From Didymodactylos carnosus (taxonomy: Eukaryota > Rotifera > Eurotatoria > Philodinida > Philodinidae): 31,900 nt of DNA. This document shows positions 28,913 through 31,900 of this stretch, piece after piece (position 1 is the stretch's first letter; the number at the start of each line of letters is the position of its first letter). The stretch covers positions 1 to 31,900 of the forward strand of contig CAJNOQ010001415.1 in NCBI GenBank assembly GCA_905250885.1, in the 5' to 3' direction. The notes under the pieces are model-generated. The model was given only the letters and a program-made list of their open reading frames with translations. It made no database searches and had not been told where the DNA came from. The position numbers and the translations under genes are program-made.

Positions 28913-29643
28913 TAAAGCAAAGTTTTGCTTAGATCTTATTTTATAATTGATACTTCGGACTCTCATTCTACGGGAAAAGAACCATAGATTACTCTGCCGG
29001 TGTCTGGAAATCCGAGCAGTTTTCTAAAGATCTTGTAGAAAACGGATCTTTTGGAGGTTTTTGAAGGACGGTTTTGCTTATGAAAGTATAGCTTTAACTG
29101 TCGTCTTTTGACTGCTAAAAGCTGGACATCTATCTTCTATTGTTTTTAAGTTATTCAGAAAGCAACCGAATGTATTATATTTTGGGATAGATAGTAGACC
29201 TCATAACGGTCAAAAAACAATAGTTATTTATATTTCTTTTTAGGATTAGTACAGAAAGGGCATCATTCATTATTTTCGACTTTGTCGACTTAATAGTAAG
29301 TGAGTTTCCCTAAAAACATGCACCACGCATTTTCTTAGCTGGAGCACAAACTGAAAGCTCTAGAACTGCTAGATTTTCTACGGCTTAGATCTTTTTGACA
29401 GTCTATGCTAAAGAATAAAAGCTCCTGTTCAATATAGAAGGGTTATTGATTTCTTCTAGACTATTCTCTCCTTTCGAAAAGCTTTCCCTACATCCTTTAG
29501 AGAAAAACAATATCGGGATCGGTCGCTTACTTTCGTGTCCACAATAATATATTGTTTACTTTCTTTAAAATATGCTAATACAATACTAAGCGCTCGAAAT
29601 GCACTTGGATTTAAAATGATAAAGTAAATATTTGTGTGTTTCA
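28913..29643. other. Intergenic, one diverged inverted pair
   Basis: 28990-29090 (AGTTTTCTAAAGATCTTGTA, GAAAACGG, TTATGAAAGTA) is a weak reverse complement of 30440-30530 (TCTTTAGAAAACTAGCT). No gene supported; a 62-codon frame at 29456-29644 has no distinguishing features. Confidence 0.4.
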
Positions 29644-30286
29644 TTACAACCTATCGATGATGATGTGCACATCACTATCAGTTACTGATATATTTTCTTT
29701 TAGTTCCATAATTTTTGGTATAACATCACTTAGCTCTAACGAAATTAATTCTAGAGATTTTTCTATATACTGATTAAGTTTAGTTCCTGTAAAACCTAAT
29801 GTTTATGGTGTAAATGGAAGAAAATAGTAAATTCTTACTGTGCAAAGACAATTTCAGGCTACACATGTAGGAAAATAAAAACTGTAGTGTTTATCTTGTT
29901 GGTCGTGAACATTTTTAACTCTAGCTACCCTCTTATTAGACTTCGAGAAGGAATTATTTCACTAAACTAAATTTTTATTGCTTACAAGTTGTGGAATTTT
30001 CATAGCTGGAAATTTCACGAAATAATCGGACACAGAACATGCTGCAGCAACAAATTTCATACGCACATCAACTGTTGGCCTAAACTACCTTTATTTGAAA
30101 GCATTTGATAATACATTTTGAAGCCATACTAGCAGATCCAGTGGTCCATGTTGTATGATCAACAGAATGGTGCAGAATACAAAAAACTACATCATCTGTT
30201 AATTTTGCTTCAGCTAAAAGTGTTTCCATTTCAGGTTGTTCGTTATCTTCACTAAGACTTTTCATATCTTCTATATGATCTGACAT
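29644..30286 (-). pseudogene. Unrecognised gene or decayed gene in three coding-like blocks
   Basis: Block 1 (30286-30082) starts MSDHIEDMKSLSEDNEQPEM and continues TLLAEAKLTDDVVFCILHHS..TTWTTGSASMASK. Block 2 (30078-29986) encodes PTVDVRMKFVAAACSVSDYF and KFPAMKIPQL before a GTAAGC donor-like site. Block 3 (29795-29644), after a TTAG acceptor-like site, encodes TGTKLNQYIEKSLELISLEL..SDVIPKIMELKENISV and ends HIIDRL then stop. All three are more protein-like than chance frames and lie in order on one strand. I could not join them in phase with ordinary introns: block 1 to 2 would need an implausible 9-35 bp intron or a frameshift, and block 2 to 3 is off by one base. Either the splice model is incomplete or the gene has decayed. 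Soluble, acidic N-terminus, no membrane segment; function unknown. Confidence 0.45.
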
Positions 30287-31900
30287 AGTTACATCATCGT
30301 CTATTGTATCAGAATAGTCGAATTAAAAGCTTGCTATTGTCCATCCAAAAAAAGAATGGTATATGACTGTTTTTTGAATAACTTTCGATAGGAAAAAGCT
30401 AAAGAGCTTCAATTTTCACCATTCGAAAGAGAAGATTCGGGGACATGTTTTCATAACCAAACATTTTCCCAGGAGAGCTTTCTGGAACAGGTTTTCGAGA
30501 GGATCTTTAGAAAACTAGCTCTCTTGTAAAAATTTTCCAATAGGATTGTATTGATTTGTTTCCACAGACTGATAACCCAGGGTGTCCTTTTCAAATTGAG
30601 AGTCAAGTGAGACCTTGATTTTCCACGCTTCGGGCGTTGAAATAAGTATGACTAAAACACATCCCTTGCGCTCCGCTCCATTACTTTACTATATTATTCC
30701 TAAAATTATTAAAGAGACGATCAACATCATGCTCAAAAAAATAAAAATCGTAAAGGTAAAATAAAAATTCCTAGACGAACTTTCACCTTTAACAAAGATA
30801 TTTTTTTTCTGCACACTTTCTGAACTATGCTCTATGCGATGAAATTCTACGAAAAGGTTTAAAAACTAAAATCCTGGTAGGACTTAAACGTTTCGCTGAT
30901 CTAGATCGACACTTCTGGTTTCAATCGGGTTATTGTCATGGAAAAAGACAAGCCCTACATGTAGTTCTAATTCGCCGCACGTATCCTTTTAGCTTTTATA
31001 ACCTGAGAACACAGCAAAACTGAACTGCGAAGGAAATAAAAGAATTTCCGACGTTTTCAAAACCGAGAACAAATAAAACCTATTAGTCCCTCGACTCTGA
31101 GATTCCAACTCGCTTCCTTGACGAATTTACTAGCTACTGAACGTCTATTGGCTGATTTTTGCAGATACTGAATGAAAAAACTTCATGAGCTCCTATTCTT
31201 GTTTTAAATTGCGCATAATATTTGAAAGTTACTGTCAAAAGTTTAGCGCATCGAGAAGCAAAATTTTTCGATGAAAGCTGGTTTTCGTTATAACTATAGA
31301 AATAGATATTTGTAATGGCCGCTTGGAACAGCGAAGAGTCCAGCATTTATTCCTAGCCATAATGGTCTAACGAGATACTCATCATGGATTGAACCAGATA
31401 CAATGAGGCAGGAAAAGATTTTTTAAAGAATTAACATGAAAGAAGTGGAAGTCTTATCAAGACATTACCGTCAGACAAAATTCGGCTCATGGAGCTTCAC
31501 TGAAAATTTAGTGATCATCACCTTCTACATTAGCTAGTAAACTCATCGGGTAAAACGTGGAGATCATCGACTCTATGACAAAACTAAAAATTTGTCGAAG
31601 AAATGAAGAGAAAAAGCAAAAAAATAATTAATGTACAATTAGAAAGAAGAAAAAGAAAGCCTGACTGCTTTTAATGAATTATTAAAGCTCAAATAATGTT
31701 AAAAACTATGAAAATATACTGTATGGGGTAATTTTATAGTTTTTTTCATCTGCATGGTACAGATCGAGCGAATGAGACCGGTCTGATTTGTGAACATCTG
31801 CAATTTACATAATATCTAGATGTTCAGATATTCAGATATCTTCCTCTTTTCTTTCACGGTGGCGAATATCAGGAAGCGCCTCACTCTCATCTTCCCTTGC
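30287..31900. other. Intergenic to window end, no gene seen
   Basis: No frame above about 70 codons with protein character on either strand. A GC-richer stretch at 30620-30690 (GCTTCGGGCGTTG, CTTGCGCTCCGCTCC) and purine-rich AAAAGCAAAAAAATAA-type runs at 31600-31670 are the only compositional features. No RNA gene seen. Confidence 0.4.

Overview
The window is AT-rich (roughly two thirds A+T), eukaryotic and gene-poor. It has intron-bearing genes with very short GT..AG introns (54-65 bp), no bacterial-type operons, and a dense layer of decayed repeats. The metazoan-type genes (KY-type transglutaminase-like protein, C-type lysozyme, FLYWCH-type zinc finger) together with a Penelope-like retroelement carrying a GIY-YIG endonuclease fit a bdelloid rotifer best. 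That assignment is inference from gene style and repeats; no species marker is visible.

Layout. 1-3070: repeats only, namely a piggyBac-type terminus at the left edge and a large inverted repeat with a 143-bp TTAA-flanked MITE in one arm. 3071-3475 (-): small secreted protein. 4300-7287 (-): large intronless KY-type protein with N-terminal lipidation signal, 24-bp repeats, a transglutaminase-like core and tandem beta-rich repeats. 7.9-15.8 kb: almost pure repeat territory, with a clustered AAGATCTTA tract, a TA-flanked foldback MITE, a decayed FLYWCH gene, a GTCGAC repeat tract, two long inverted repeats, a Tc1-like end, and two related hairpins around a hammerhead-ribozyme-like motif. 16335-16722 (+): three-exon Gly/Gln-rich small protein. 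17173-17897 (-): C-type lysozyme gene whose conserved Cys codon is TGA and whose 3' part is frame-disrupted. 18.3-22 kb: TTTAAACG motif cluster, a 423-bp young foldback element, and a Penelope-like element fragment with about 320-bp inverted terminal repeats, sitting inside an older dispersed repeat. 22-24 kb and 27.1-28.9 kb: two facing clusters of one repeat family. Between them, 25038-26945 (-) is a six-exon gene fusing a CDP-alcohol phosphotransferase-like membrane domain to a cytidylyltransferase domain. 29644-30286 (-): three coding blocks of an unrecognised gene or pseudogene. The rest to 31900 shows no gene.

How things fit. There is no pathway linking neighbouring genes. The phospholipid-type fusion gene could link activation of a head group with CTP to its transfer to lipid, but several canonical residues of the transferase motif are replaced. 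The most unusual signals are that fusion gene, the hammerhead-like motif at 15540-15582, the lysozyme TGA-for-Cys, the layered insertion history of repeats (19.8-22 kb and 1.3-2.3 kb), and the repeat family that joins one shared tail to different bodies.
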